NCBI GenBank assembly: GCA_028281535.1
Contig: JANQJS010000055.1
Span: 1 to 64,000 of the forward strand
DNA: 64,000 nt
Source of the DNA: Sedimentisphaerales bacterium
GTDB lineage: Bacteria; Planctomycetota; Phycisphaerae; Sedimentisphaerales; SM23-30
Direction of reading: 5' to 3'
The position numbers and the translations under genes were made by a program. This document shows positions 25,177 through 34,185 of this stretch, one piece after another (positions within the stretch are counted from its first letter, which is position 1; each line of letters starts with the position of its first letter). The notes under the pieces are model-generated. The model had not been told where the DNA came from. It did no database searches and worked only from the letters and a program-made list of their open reading frames with translations.

Positions 25177-26661
25177 TTACGCAAACATCTTTCGATAATG
25201 CCGGTACCATTGACTTTGAAATGTTTCCTGTGGATCGATTTCTTTTTTTAACTTCAAAAATTGTGTCATCATGGGATAAGCTATTTCAACTTGATCTTGT
25301 CGTGCCCATCGATGATAGGTTAAATAATAACATCCCTTATATTTCAAAGCTAAATCAATGAGGCATTGGAAGTCCTGCTTGGCTTTCTCAATACCCCGGG
25401 CATGATGATCCACATGTAAATTAAAAATGATACATGCGAAATCCTCGCGAGCCCACGCTAGAAAGGATTCCTGTTCTTTTTGGATCATGCGAATGGTGCC
25501 ATAAATAATGGTGGAACGTTTGCCAAGAAATTCCTTTCGCACGTTGTGCATAAATTCGACAAGATTTTCTCGGGGTACATATATTTCAGTCATCATCTCA
25601 GATCCTGCTGTTGTGCATCCCATATGCTGGTCAATCATTGGATGATAATCTTCCGCATAGTCGCTTAGTTGTTGCGTGTCTGACCAGTAGAGTTGGCCTG
25701 ATGTTGATAAATAGTGTTTCGTGTAAATATCATAGGCTTTTTTTCGATCAGTATGTGCCAGCAGCAATAAATATTGTAAATCTTCTTTATTTAAGGTGAG
25801 TGGTTTTTCTGTAATAGGTTCATCTGTTTCCAGTGTTTTGTAGCAGGTGAAAATTCCTTCGCGAAGGTAGGCGTCGGTTGTTTCGTCGATGGAGAATTGA
25901 AAATCGCCAAAGGTAAACCCATTCTTTATGTTTGTGTGGATGCGGTCGATCAATGACTCAATTTTGATATAATCAACAATACGCTTAACTTTAAACCTGG
26001 GTACAAGACGCAATTGAACCGAATGTATCATGCCAAACAGTCCATATCCACCAATGCATAGTTGGAATAACTGAGAATTTTCTTTTCGGCTACATCGCAG
26101 TATGTTTCCTTGAGAATTGATTAAGGTAAAAGATTCAATATCCTGAATCAACGGTTGGTGAACCAGGCCGCGGCCATGAATATTGGCAGAGAGTGCACCG
26201 CCTAGCGATAGTCGGTCCGCACCAGTTTGTTTTTGACAAATACTCCATTGCGTTGATTGATTATTGGGGTGTTGATGTAAATATTGAATCAAGGCCGGCC
26301 ATTGGATTCCTGCTTGAACTTCTATCAATCCTTTTTCAGGATCAAAGTCGATGACCTGATCAAATGAACTGCTGTCAATATGCTGAGTCTGCTCTCCAAA
26401 TTGCTGGCCACCCATCGCATGGCGACCGCCGGCAATGCTAATCTTTTTGCCCGCCTGGGTCGCGTTTGCAATGCATGCTTGTAGTTCAGTTAAATTCTTC
26501 GGCTTGAATACATTTGCCACTTGGGTCGCATTTAGTTTTGAGTGAATATCATTAAGGACAATGGTCTTTTGGTTGTATTCCTGGTCAAAGCGTATGCAGC
26601 CTTGGAGAGTTGTCGTGGCCAGAGTCCATCCGCAAGTTTTTAAAAATGTTCGTCGTTTCAT
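25177..26661 (-). CDS. FAD-linked oxidase, exported lipoprotein
   Basis: A flavoprotein oxidoreductase of the FAD-binding PCMH/aldonolactone-oxidase type, 494 residues. The leader MKRRTFLKTCGWTLATTTLQGC combines a twin-arginine-like KRRTFLK motif with a lipobox (LQGC, Cys22), so the folded flavoprotein is probably exported by Tat and lipid-anchored. The FAD domain shows ISIAGGRHAMGG, VQAGIQWPALIQYL, SLGGALSANIHGRG and GGYGLFGMI. The covalent-flavin histidine could be the one in GGRH. The substrate is unknown, perhaps a sugar lactone or alcohol. Confidence 0.85.
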   Translation of the reverse strand: MKRRTFLKTCGWTLATTTLQGCIRFDQEYNQKTIVLNDIHSKLNATQVANVFKPKNLTELQACIANATQAGKKISIAGGRHAMGGQQFGEQTQHIDSSSFDQVIDFDPEKGLIEVQAGIQWPALIQYLHQHPNNQSTQWSICQKQTGADRLSLGGALSANIHGRGLVHQPLIQDIESFTLINSQGNILRCSRKENSQLFQLCIGGYGLFGMIHSVQLRLVPRFKVKRIVDYIKIESLIDRIHTNIKNGFTFGDFQFSIDETTDAYLREGIFTCYKTLETDEPITEKPLTLNKEDLQYLLLLAHTDRKKAYDIYTKHYLSTSGQLYWSDTQQLSDYAEDYHPMIDQHMGCTTAGSEMMTEIYVPRENLVEFMHNVRKEFLGKRSTIIYGTIRMIQKEQESFLAWAREDFACIIFNLHVDHHARGIEKAKQDFQCLIDLALKYKGCYYLTYHRWARQDQVEIAYPMMTQFLKLKKEIDPQETFQSQWYRHYRKMFA

Positions 26662-26712
26662 GTCTCGCTTTTCCTATCCATCCAAAAGGTTTTCATGTTA
26701 ATGTTTTATAAT

Positions 26713-26756
26713 GCTGCCTGCCAAGGTCCCAACCTTTCCTAGCTTTGGCAGGCAGC
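26713..26756. repeat. Long perfect palindrome in a divergent gap
   Basis: Twelve-base arms GCTGCCTGCCAA (26713-26724) and TTGGCAGGCAGC (26745-26756) pair perfectly, with further partial pairing inward. It sits between divergent genes, so a terminator role is unlikely. It may be a dispersed palindromic repeat or operator, or end an RNA not seen here. Confidence 0.6.
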
Positions 26757-26915
26757 GGTTTGTCTATTATTTTGTAATTGCAAAGAACGTGCCGAAGTTA
26801 TGATAGGTTGTTAATATATGTGAAATATACGTTTATGTGCTTTGTGGTTGTTGTGAGGGATTAATTGTAAAAAATGATGTGGACATAAAGTGTCTAGTGG
26901 GGGTACATTTCATGT

Positions 26916-28379
26916 ATGAAGCGTAAAATGAAAGCATCACACCGGAATTTCTTCGAGTCTGTAGCTCAGGCAGTTTATGTCAATCCCATGAGCCAGCTGC
27001 GAGAACCGCTTTATCAGAAAATCGCAGGAGAGCAACAGGTGGGTTCTGATAAAGAATTATTTGAAGCGGTGATGCGATCGGTCAGCTCACATATAGCCAT
27101 CTATGATGATCCACAATTGGCAAGGTTGTCAGATTTTGACGATGCGGATGTACCTTTGATGCGATATGTCTATCTTTTCGAGTGTTATAATACATTTATC
27201 TATCAATTTGATGAGCTGATTGAAAAAGAAAATAAACTCGGAGAATGTCAACAAGTCACATTCGCAGGTGATTTGATTAAGCGATTGAAACAACGCGGAT
27301 TTCAACCAGATGAAATTTCCTTTTGTATTTCCATGTTTTATCAGATACGGCGGGCATTTTATTTTATTGAACGCAGTTTGATTGGCCAAAGCCCCTGCAT
27401 GCAGAAATTGCGAATGGATCTTTGGAACAATATTTTTACCTTTGATATACGTTATTATGAAAAATTTCTTTGGAATCGTATGGAGGATTTTTCGACATTG
27501 TTGCTTGGGCCGACGGGATCAGGTAAAGGTGCGGCAGCGGCAGCCATCGGGCGCAGTGGCTATATTCCATTCGATGATAAGAAAAAGTGTTTCTCCGAAT
27601 GTTTTAAGCATAATTTCGTACCGATTAATTTGTCGGAATTTCCCGCCAGTCTTATTGAATCAGAATTATTTGGCCATAAAAAAGGTGCTTTTACAGGTGC
27701 CATTGAAGCTCATGATGGCGTTTTTGCCAAATGCAGCGAGCATGGCTCCATTTTTCTAGATGAAATTGGCGAAATTACTGAGCAGATACAAATCAAATTA
27801 TTGCGCGTACTTGAAGAACGGCAATATTCGCCGGTAGGAAGTTTTGATAAACGACGATTTAATGGACGAGTGATTGCTGCAACCCATCAGTCGGTCGACC
27901 AGCTTAGAGAAGATGGCCATTTTCGAGATGACTTTTTCTATCGGCTCTGTTCTGATGTTATTGTTATGCCTAGTCTGCACCAGCGGCTTGAGCAATGCCC
28001 CGAAGAGATGAACGACTTGTTGTCGTTAACTATTGAGCGAATTGTTGGCCATAAAAATGATGATTTGCTCGAGTTGGTAAGTCAGGCTATCCAAAAAAAT
28101 ATACCTGAAAATTATACTTGGCCTGGCAATGTGCGCGAGTTAGCACAATGTGTACGGCGCATCCTGCTCAAAAAAGAATATGAAGGTGACCAGGTCAAAA
28201 CCTCAAATGATCTGACAGGAGATCTGCAGCAGGGAATTCAAGCAGGTGATTTGACAGCCCAGTCTCTCATGGAAGGGTATTGCCGTTTACTATATGATCG
28301 CTGCGGTAATATTCAGGAAGTAGCGCGCCGAACCGGATTGGATCGGCGGACGGTTAAGAAATATTTACCCAGTTCTTAG
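26916..28379 (+). CDS. Sigma-54-dependent transcriptional activator without a receiver domain
   Basis: A 487-residue AAA+ bacterial enhancer-binding protein. The N-terminal 175 residues are helical and unrelated to receiver, GAF or PAS domains that I can recognise. The AAA+ core has Walker A GPTGSGKG (usually GESGTGKE), ESELFGHKKGAFTGA with the sigma-54-contacting GAFTGA loop, Walker B IFLDEIGE and DDFFYRL. The C-terminal Fis-type helix-turn-helix is GNIQEVARRTGLDRRTVKKYL-like. It should drive sigma-54 promoters such as the one at 45334-45349, though no link between them is shown. GTGGGGG lies about 12 nt before the ATG. Confidence 0.92.
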   Translation: MKRKMKASHRNFFESVAQAVYVNPMSQLREPLYQKIAGEQQVGSDKELFEAVMRSVSSHIAIYDDPQLARLSDFDDADVPLMRYVYLFECYNTFIYQFDELIEKENKLGECQQVTFAGDLIKRLKQRGFQPDEISFCISMFYQIRRAFYFIERSLIGQSPCMQKLRMDLWNNIFTFDIRYYEKFLWNRMEDFSTLLLGPTGSGKGAAAAAIGRSGYIPFDDKKKCFSECFKHNFVPINLSEFPASLIESELFGHKKGAFTGAIEAHDGVFAKCSEHGSIFLDEIGEITEQIQIKLLRVLEERQYSPVGSFDKRRFNGRVIAATHQSVDQLREDGHFRDDFFYRLCSDVIVMPSLHQRLEQCPEEMNDLLSLTIERIVGHKNDDLLELVSQAIQKNIPENYTWPGNVRELAQCVRRILLKKEYEGDQVKTSNDLTGDLQQGIQAGDLTAQSLMEGYCRLLYDRCGNIQEVARRTGLDRRTVKKYLPSS

Positions 28380-28561
28380 CAGGCTCGTGATGTCAGGGGG
28401 GCATATTGTTAATCCTTATTTATAAAGAGCTTATATAAAAGAATTCTGCTAATTTTAATAAGAGATAATTCTATCGAAAAAAATATTGATATATATCTCA
28501 ACAAACGGTTTAATACTCTGGGTAGGCTTTTCAAGTAAGGAACTTTCGCAGGAGATATTTT

Positions 28562-29023
28562 ATGCTTACAGTCAGGTCTGGTTATGCGATATTGGCACTG
28601 GCATGTTTACATGGTAACGCAGATCGCTGGGTGCTTGCCCAGGAGATTGCCGCACGTACCAATATTCCCAAACCTTATTTGCATAAAATTCTGCATGCTC
28701 TTGGTAAAGCAGGGGTCATTCAAACAAAACGAGGTTATCGAGGCGGAATTTCTCTGTCCAAACCAGCAGATGAATTTACCATTTTAGATTTAGTAAATGT
28801 CGTCGAAGGTACGAACTGGACCAAGCGTTGCCTGCTTGGTTTATCCGAATGCAGCGATGCTCGAGCTTGCCCAACCCATGAATTCTGGAAATGCACTCGA
28901 GTGACTATCGAAGATAAGCTCAATTCAATTACCTTAGCGGATGTGGCTGATTTTGAGAGTGGCAAAGAAGATGGCCGCTTGAAAAATGTCGCTGATATCG
29001 ATAAGAAACTTTGGTCATTATAA
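28562..29023 (+). CDS. Rrf2-family transcriptional regulator
   Basis: A 153-residue winged-helix regulator. The N-terminal MLTVRSGYAILAL, the HTH with LAQEIAARTNIPKPYLHKIL and the wing GYRGGISLSKPADE are typical. Three cysteines in RCLLGLSECSDARAC (C-x6-C-x5-C) match the Fe-S cluster ligands of the IscR/NsrR/RsrR family, so it probably senses redox state, NO or Fe-S status. AGGAG precedes the ATG. It is alone; no isc or suf genes are near. Confidence 0.93.
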   Translation: MLTVRSGYAILALACLHGNADRWVLAQEIAARTNIPKPYLHKILHALGKAGVIQTKRGYRGGISLSKPADEFTILDLVNVVEGTNWTKRCLLGLSECSDARACPTHEFWKCTRVTIEDKLNSITLADVADFESGKEDGRLKNVADIDKKLWSL

Positions 29024-29222
29024 ATCGCTAAAGCCTCGTCCTATAACATTTCCCATTTCATCGGATCTCTTTGAATTCTATTATTTTAGTATGAATTAAC
29101 GTTAGTTCGTTGAGTCTGACTTGCTATATCCCGATAAATTTGTAGGATGATGCATCTGTTTGGATGTAGCGGCAAAAAGAGGACAAAGACGTAAACAAAG
29201 AAGATCTATTGAGGCCAAAGTC

Positions 29223-30167
29223 ATGAGTGCAAATATCGGTGTGAGCTTACGGGAACATTTACTAAAGCATTGTGATCGTACCGAATTACGACGGATTATT
29301 TATCATATCGCAGAAACATGTAAATATATTTCGTCGATTTTGGGTGAATACAATCGTAAAGTTGCCCAGACGCATAATAGTTCTGGTGAGCAGCAGTTGG
29401 AAGTCGATATTCTTTCTAATGAAATCCTGATGGAACGACTCCGGCGTGACACCAGTTTTGGGATTAATGAATTTGCCTCAGAAGAACTTGATAAACTCGA
29501 GATCTTTAATACCAATAGCGGGCGTTATTCTGTTTCATGTGATCCGGTTGATGGTAGCAGTCTCGCTGATGTAAACTTGTCGATTGGTACGATCGTTGGG
29601 ATTTATGATGGCCCGATTCTGAATGATCGAGGCGGACGTGATAATATGGTCGCGGCATTGTATGTTCTTTATGGTCCGCTCACCACCTTGATGTATACCA
29701 CAAAAAGTGGCGTACATGAATTCGTACTTGATCCAACCGGTAATTATGTTCTGGCCACGGAAAATATTCGCCTAGAAGAAAAAGGAAGCATATACAGTCC
29801 GGGTGGATTGAAAAAAGATTGGACCCGCGAACATCGCGATTTTATTAAAACACTCGAAGAGCAAGGCCATAAATTGCGTTACAGCGGTGGCCTGGTTGCA
29901 GATGTGAATCAAATTCTTCTCAAAGGTGGTGGTATTTTTACGTATCCTGCTTTAGTCGATAAACCCGATGGCAAACTGCGTGTCTATTTTGAACTCCAAC
30001 AAATGGCACTGCTTGTTGAGCAGGCGGGTGGTTTAGCCACCAACGGTGAAGACCATATCCTCAATTTGTCACCCACTGATATTGATGCGCGTAGTCCCAT
30101 TTATCTCGGCAGCAAATACGAAGTCAACCTCGCACAACAATACCTGGAACACACCGTCGCCGTATAG
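29223..30167 (+). CDS. fbp: Class I fructose-1,6-bisphosphatase
   Basis: Removes the 1-phosphate from fructose-1,6-bisphosphate in gluconeogenesis; 314 residues from the chosen start. ATG 29223 is preferred to TTG 29160 because GAGG lies 8 nt before it and the protein then starts at the normal family position. Visible motifs: DPVDGSSLADVN (metal-binding, where DPLDGSSN is usual), YSGGLVADVNQILLKGGG and a C-terminal RVYFELQQMALLVEQAGG with the catalytic-site glutamate. The hairpin at 30166 overlaps its stop. Confidence 0.95.
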   Translation: MSANIGVSLREHLLKHCDRTELRRIIYHIAETCKYISSILGEYNRKVAQTHNSSGEQQLEVDILSNEILMERLRRDTSFGINEFASEELDKLEIFNTNSGRYSVSCDPVDGSSLADVNLSIGTIVGIYDGPILNDRGGRDNMVAALYVLYGPLTTLMYTTKSGVHEFVLDPTGNYVLATENIRLEEKGSIYSPGGLKKDWTREHRDFIKTLEEQGHKLRYSGGLVADVNQILLKGGGIFTYPALVDKPDGKLRVYFELQQMALLVEQAGGLATNGEDHILNLSPTDIDARSPIYLGSKYEVNLAQQYLEHTVAV

Positions 30168-30187
30168 CAGGCGTTCGCCTGCTTTAA
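30166..30187 (+). terminator. fbp terminator
   Basis: AGCAGGCG/CGCCTGCT arms with almost no loop, starting inside the TAG stop, followed by TTTA. The T run is short. Confidence 0.55.
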
Positions 30188-30460
30188 GTACGCCGCGATC
30201 GTTTTTCGGGGACCCGCTCTCGTTGTTCGCTGTATTTTAAGCGAGACATGTGCGATTTAATGGCCATGTCATTTGGGTGGTAGCGTCAAGCAAAGTTTGG
30301 TTATGGTGAATTAGTCTACGCTTCCATTTAGATCAACTCCTTCATTCAGAAATATTTATATTCCGCCTCATTGGACTTTTCCAGTTTTCACTCCTATAAT
30401 CAAATAGCGAAAACAAAGTAAAAGGCGAGATTTGGGAACCATTACATAAGGAGACTGACA

Positions 30461-30898
30461 ATGACTCTGCGCACATCTCCAGCAAAACGGTCTACTCAAA
30501 CCAGCCAATGGGTCTATGTGACCAGCGTACCTGATTTTGAAAAGAAAGGTTCGCTACTCATCCAAACCTCTGCTACAGAATCACTCAAAGCCTTTTCCGC
30601 GGCAATAGATGACATGTTTATCTATTCCTTCGGGCTCGATTATCAGCATTGGTGGACGCCTTTCGAATTGGGTAAACTCTACCAATATGACTCTCGTTAT
30701 TACCGTCAATTTAATTGTCTTTCCGCAAGTTTGATTGCGCGTTGTGGTATCAGCGTGGCCGGAAAATCTTTGCCCCGAAGTATGATCTTTACGGGTACCA
30801 ATCATGATAATAATCAAAGTGCGATGCTTTTAATTCAAGGGCATAGTTTTATTATCAATCCAAATATGATTACAGAATCCAGAAAACTTATGAATTAA
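30461..30898 (+). CDS. Hypothetical protein
   Basis: A 145-residue cytoplasmic protein of unknown function preceded by a strong AAGGAG site. It has no signal peptide, no membrane span and no motif I recognise. Tyr/Phe/Trp-rich central part (YSFGLDYQHWWTPFELGKLYQYDSRYYRQ region) is notable. It stands alone between fbp and the dehydrogenase gene. Confidence 0.6.
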   Translation: MTLRTSPAKRSTQTSQWVYVTSVPDFEKKGSLLIQTSATESLKAFSAAIDDMFIYSFGLDYQHWWTPFELGKLYQYDSRYYRQFNCLSASLIARCGISVAGKSLPRSMIFTGTNHDNNQSAMLLIQGHSFIINPNMITESRKLMN

Positions 30899-30965
30899 AC
30901 CCTCTTTCGTTCCTACCTAAAGTAACCGCTCTCGTTCTCGCCGAAAATGCCCACATTCTTGTGGC

Positions 30966-30994
30966 TTGACAGGGGCATTGCTAATAGTTAGCAT
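30966..30994 (+). promoter_or_regulatory. Probable promoter of the isocitrate-type dehydrogenase gene
   Basis: TTGACA (30966-30971), 17 nt, TAGCAT (30989-30994). A perfect TATAAT at 31014-31019 may be an alternative -10, but its -35 is poor. Confidence 0.5.
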
Positions 30995-31056
30995 TGGGAT
31001 TCTTTGTTAATTTTATAATGTCAAACCCCGTTAGATAGAATTCGGAGAGTGTTATT

Positions 31057-32130
31057 TTGCAGAAGGTTACGTTAATTCGAGGAGATGGAATTGGCCCGGA
31101 GATCGCCGATGCGATGCAGCGTTGTGTGGATGCCACGGGTGCAAGTATTGAATGGGATGTCGTCGAAGCTGGTGTCGATGTCATGGAAACCGAGGGAACA
31201 CCGCTGCCAGATAAGACTCTTGATGCGATTAAAGCGAACGAAGTATCGATCAAAGCGCCGATTACCACGCCGGTTGGCTCTGGTTTTCGCAGTGTGAATG
31301 TGCATTTTCGTCAGTTGTTTGACCTCTACGCATGCCTGCGTCCTTGCAAAAGCTACAAAGGTGTACGTAGTAAATTTGATGACATCGATTTGGTCGTGGT
31401 TCGTGAAAATACCGAAGATCTCTATGCTGGGGTTGAATATGAAAAAGGCAGCGACGATGTTGGCGGTTTGATCGATTGGATCAATGCTCATAGCGATCGC
31501 AAAATCACCGATGATTCGGGTGTAAGTATTAAGCCGATTTCTGTTGCCGGTACTGAACGCATTGTGAAATTTGCGTTTGATTATGCCAAAGCCAATGGCC
31601 GCAAAAAAGTGACCAGCGTTCACAAAGCAAACATCATGAAGTATACCGATGGTCTTTGGTTGGAAGTCAGTCGTGAAGTAGCCAAGAGCTATCCTGATAT
31701 CGAATTTGAAGATCGTATCGTTGATAATATGTGTATGCAGTTGGTGCAAAAACCTGAACTGTATGATGTCATCGTTCTGCCAAACCTCTATGGCGATATC
31801 GTCAGCGACTTATGTGCTGGTTTGATCGGTGGTTTGGGTATGGCGGGTGGTGCCAATATTGGTGAAGGTAAAGCGATTTTTGAAGCCACTCATGGCAGTG
31901 CACCAAAATACAAAGGCCTCAATAAAGTCAATCCTGTGGCTCTAATCCTCTCTTCAGTCATGATGCTCAATCATATGGGCTTCCGTGATGAAGCAACAAA
32001 ACTGGATAATGCTGTTGCAGCAGTCATCGCTGAAGGTAAAGATGTGACCTACGATATGAAACAAGATCGTAACGATCCATCTGCTGTGGGCACACAGGAA
32101 ATGGCAGACGCCATTATTGCAAAAATGTAA
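31057..32130 (+). CDS. NAD-dependent isocitrate dehydrogenase (IDH/IPMDH family)
   Basis: Beta-decarboxylating dehydrogenase of 357 residues, most like short NAD-type isocitrate dehydrogenases. Visible motifs: [25 protein letters not shown] (typical of the IDH branch), SVHKANIMK with the catalytic Lys, and [19 protein letters not shown]. Together with sucCD in this window it supports an oxidative TCA branch. The IDH/isopropylmalate/tartrate split is hard by eye, but the absence of leu genes favours IDH. The start is a TTG with GGAGAG upstream. Confidence 0.82.
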   Translation: MQKVTLIRGDGIGPEIADAMQRCVDATGASIEWDVVEAGVDVMETEGTPLPDKTLDAIKANEVSIKAPITTPVGSGFRSVNVHFRQLFDLYACLRPCKSYKGVRSKFDDIDLVVVRENTEDLYAGVEYEKGSDDVGGLIDWINAHSDRKITDDSGVSIKPISVAGTERIVKFAFDYAKANGRKKVTSVHKANIMKYTDGLWLEVSREVAKSYPDIEFEDRIVDNMCMQLVQKPELYDVIVLPNLYGDIVSDLCAGLIGGLGMAGGANIGEGKAIFEATHGSAPKYKGLNKVNPVALILSSVMMLNHMGFRDEATKLDNAVAAVIAEGKDVTYDMKQDRNDPSAVGTQEMADAIIAKM

Positions 32131-32151
32131 AAGCAGTATATCTGCTTTTTG
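32129..32151 (+). terminator. Terminator of the dehydrogenase gene
   Basis: AAAAGCAG (32129-32136), loop TATAT, CTGCTTTTT (32142-32150). It overlaps the TAA stop and separates this gene from the LPS operon. Confidence 0.8.
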
Positions 32152-32195
32152 AAGTTGGGTGTGTTTTTGCACCTGAAATCTTTGAGATCAATCTT

Positions 32196-33254
32196 ATGTG
32201 GTCCAGAGACATTATTAGCGGAAAACAAAAAGGAGCAGCAGCCTCATTGAGTAGGTTGCTGTTTTCTTTTTTATCTGTCGTTTATTCTTTGATCATTCGG
32301 TGTCGTAATTGCTGTTATGATTTGGGCATTTTCTCGTCTCAAAAAATCTCCATTCCTGTGATTAGTATTGGAAATATTACTGTTGGTGGTACCGGTAAAA
32401 CCCCCATGGTGATTTGGGTTTCTCGTCAACTTCAACGAATGGGGAAAAAAGTTGCCTTGGTCAGCCGCGGTTATAAATCTCAAGAAACTGGCGAGAATGA
32501 CGAAATGGTCATATTGAAGAATGCTTTGCCAAATATTATCTTAATTTCGAATTCCAATCGAGTTGAAGGTGGCAATGAGGCTATAAAGCAGGGGGCTGAT
32601 ATTGTAGTGCTCGATGATGGTATGCAACATCGACGCATATCCAGAGATCTAAATATTGTAATGTTAGATGCAACCTGTCCGTTTGGTTATGATTGGATTT
32701 TACCACGTGGTTTATTGCGAGAGCCATTGAGGGGATTAAAGCGATCTGATGCGATTGTGCTTTCGCGAAGCGATCTTGTTTCTGAAAATGACAAACAGTC
32801 TATCTATGATAAGATCAAATCACACATTTCAGATTCTTCTTTAGTGGTCGCTGAGAGTCAGCATCAGCCTGTTGGTTTGATAGATCAGCAGGGTGAAATA
32901 TTGGGTTTAGATGCGATTAACGGTAAAAATATTTTGGCTTTTTGTGGTATTGGGCACCCCGATGGATTTATTGAAACATTGAAAAAATATGGGGCCAATG
33001 TCATTGAATCACGCTATTTTGCCGATCATTATCATTATCGGACCTTGGATGTTGAACAGGTCAACCAGTTGTCGCGAGATCATCAGGTAGATTTCATCGT
33101 GACGACTGAGAAAGATTGGGTTAAAATAGAGCAACTGTCTGGAGTAGCTAGAGATAAGATTCTTTGGTTGAAAATTGAGTTAGACATATCCTCTGGACAG
33201 GAGCAATTATTGGAGCAAATAAACCATTTATGGCCAAACAGTATGACCCCATAA
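32196..33254 (+). CDS. lpxK: Tetraacyldisaccharide 4'-kinase
   Basis: Phosphorylates the 4'-position of the lipid A disaccharide at the inner membrane, 352 residues. The N-terminal hydrophobic segment is followed by Walker A GNITVGGTGKTP, DDGMQHRRISRDLNIVMLD and LPRGLLREP, all LpxK-characteristic. It opens the LPS-core operon and overlaps the next gene by 25 bp. Its presence means this organism makes lipid A. Confidence 0.95.
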   Translation: MWSRDIISGKQKGAAASLSRLLFSFLSVVYSLIIRCRNCCYDLGIFSSQKISIPVISIGNITVGGTGKTPMVIWVSRQLQRMGKKVALVSRGYKSQETGENDEMVILKNALPNIILISNSNRVEGGNEAIKQGADIVVLDDGMQHRRISRDLNIVMLDATCPFGYDWILPRGLLREPLRGLKRSDAIVLSRSDLVSENDKQSIYDKIKSHISDSSLVVAESQHQPVGLIDQQGEILGLDAINGKNILAFCGIGHPDGFIETLKKYGANVIESRYFADHYHYRTLDVEQVNQLSRDHQVDFIVTTEKDWVKIEQLSGVARDKILWLKIELDISSGQEQLLEQINHLWPNSMTP

Positions 33255-34174
33255 ATTTGGATGGGTTGAATACCTTTCCAACCCAACAGCGTCAGCATAA
33301 AGTTGATCTGTCGGCGGTTGCCAAGCTGCCGGAAAAAGATGCGTCGCTGGAAGAATTCTTTGCGAGTTTGCCACAGTTTCTTGGTGCTGAGCAGTTGCAT
33401 CAATTGGTAAAAGCTATGGCCAATGCGGTAAAGAAAAATCGTCCTATTATTTTTGCTATGGGTGCCCATGTGATCAAAGTGGGTTGTGCTCCGATCATTA
33501 ATGATCTTATTGCGCGTGGCATCATCCATGGGGTGGTATTTAATGGTGCGGGTGGCATTCACGATTTTGAGATGGCTTGGCATGGCCAGACCAGCGAAGA
33601 TGTGGGTGCCAATATTCACGATGGTCGATTTGGCATGACCCAGGAGGCCCCGGAAATTTTGTCCGCTGCTGCGAAATTAGGTAGTGAAAAAAGAATTGGT
33701 TTAGGTGCTGCTTTGGGTCAATTGATAAATGAACGTCAGTTACAAAATCGTGAGATGAGCATTCTGGCGACAGCGGATAAGTATAAGATCTTATCTGCTT
33801 TGCATGTGGCATTGGGAACTGATACCGTTCATATGCATGCTCAGACAAATGGTAAACTTATCGGTGATGCCTCGATGATAGATTTTCGTCGTGTATGCAA
33901 TGCCGTATCAGATTTAGGTGATGGTGGTGTTTGGGTGAATGTTGGCTCCGCCGTTGTATTACCTGAAGTTTTTCTGAAAGCGGTTTCAGTGGCAAGAAAT
34001 CTGGGAGCTAATTTGGATGACATGTATACTGCCAATCTCGATATGATACGTCATTATCGCGTTGAGCAAAATGTTCTATCTCGACCTGTGAAGCCGGGGC
34101 ATAGTTATTCTGTGATTGGGCATCATGAAATTTTGTTGCCACTGCTGCGAATGTGGCTTTTACAAAACATTTAG
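33230..34174 (+). CDS. Conserved protein in the LPS operon, deoxyhypusine synthase-like
   Basis: A 314-residue cytoplasmic protein with no signal or membrane span. Motifs AMGAHVIKVG, NGAGGIHDFEMAW, GQTSEDVGANIHDG and a long middle helix set loosely recall the NAD-binding deoxyhypusine synthase fold, but the catalytic-lysine region of true deoxyhypusine synthase is not evident to me. Bacteria lack eIF5A, so another reaction is expected. It overlaps lpxK by 25 bp and is 11 bp before hldE, which places it firmly in LPS-core or heptose metabolism. Function unknown. Confidence 0.6.
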   Translation: MAKQYDPINLDGLNTFPTQQRQHKVDLSAVAKLPEKDASLEEFFASLPQFLGAEQLHQLVKAMANAVKKNRPIIFAMGAHVIKVGCAPIINDLIARGIIHGVVFNGAGGIHDFEMAWHGQTSEDVGANIHDGRFGMTQEAPEILSAAAKLGSEKRIGLGAALGQLINERQLQNREMSILATADKYKILSALHVALGTDTVHMHAQTNGKLIGDASMIDFRRVCNAVSDLGDGGVWVNVGSAVVLPEVFLKAVSVARNLGANLDDMYTANLDMIRHYRVEQNVLSRPVKPGHSYSVIGHHEILLPLLRMWLLQNI

Positions 34175-34185
34175 GATCTGCTTTT

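Noticed and set aside
29160-29222. TTG 29160 as start of fbp
   Set aside because: It adds 21 highly basic residues not typical of the family; ATG 29223 has GAGG upstream.
34153-34185. GTG 34153 as start of hldE
   Set aside because: It would overlap the previous gene by 22 bp and has no ribosome site; ATG 34186 is good.
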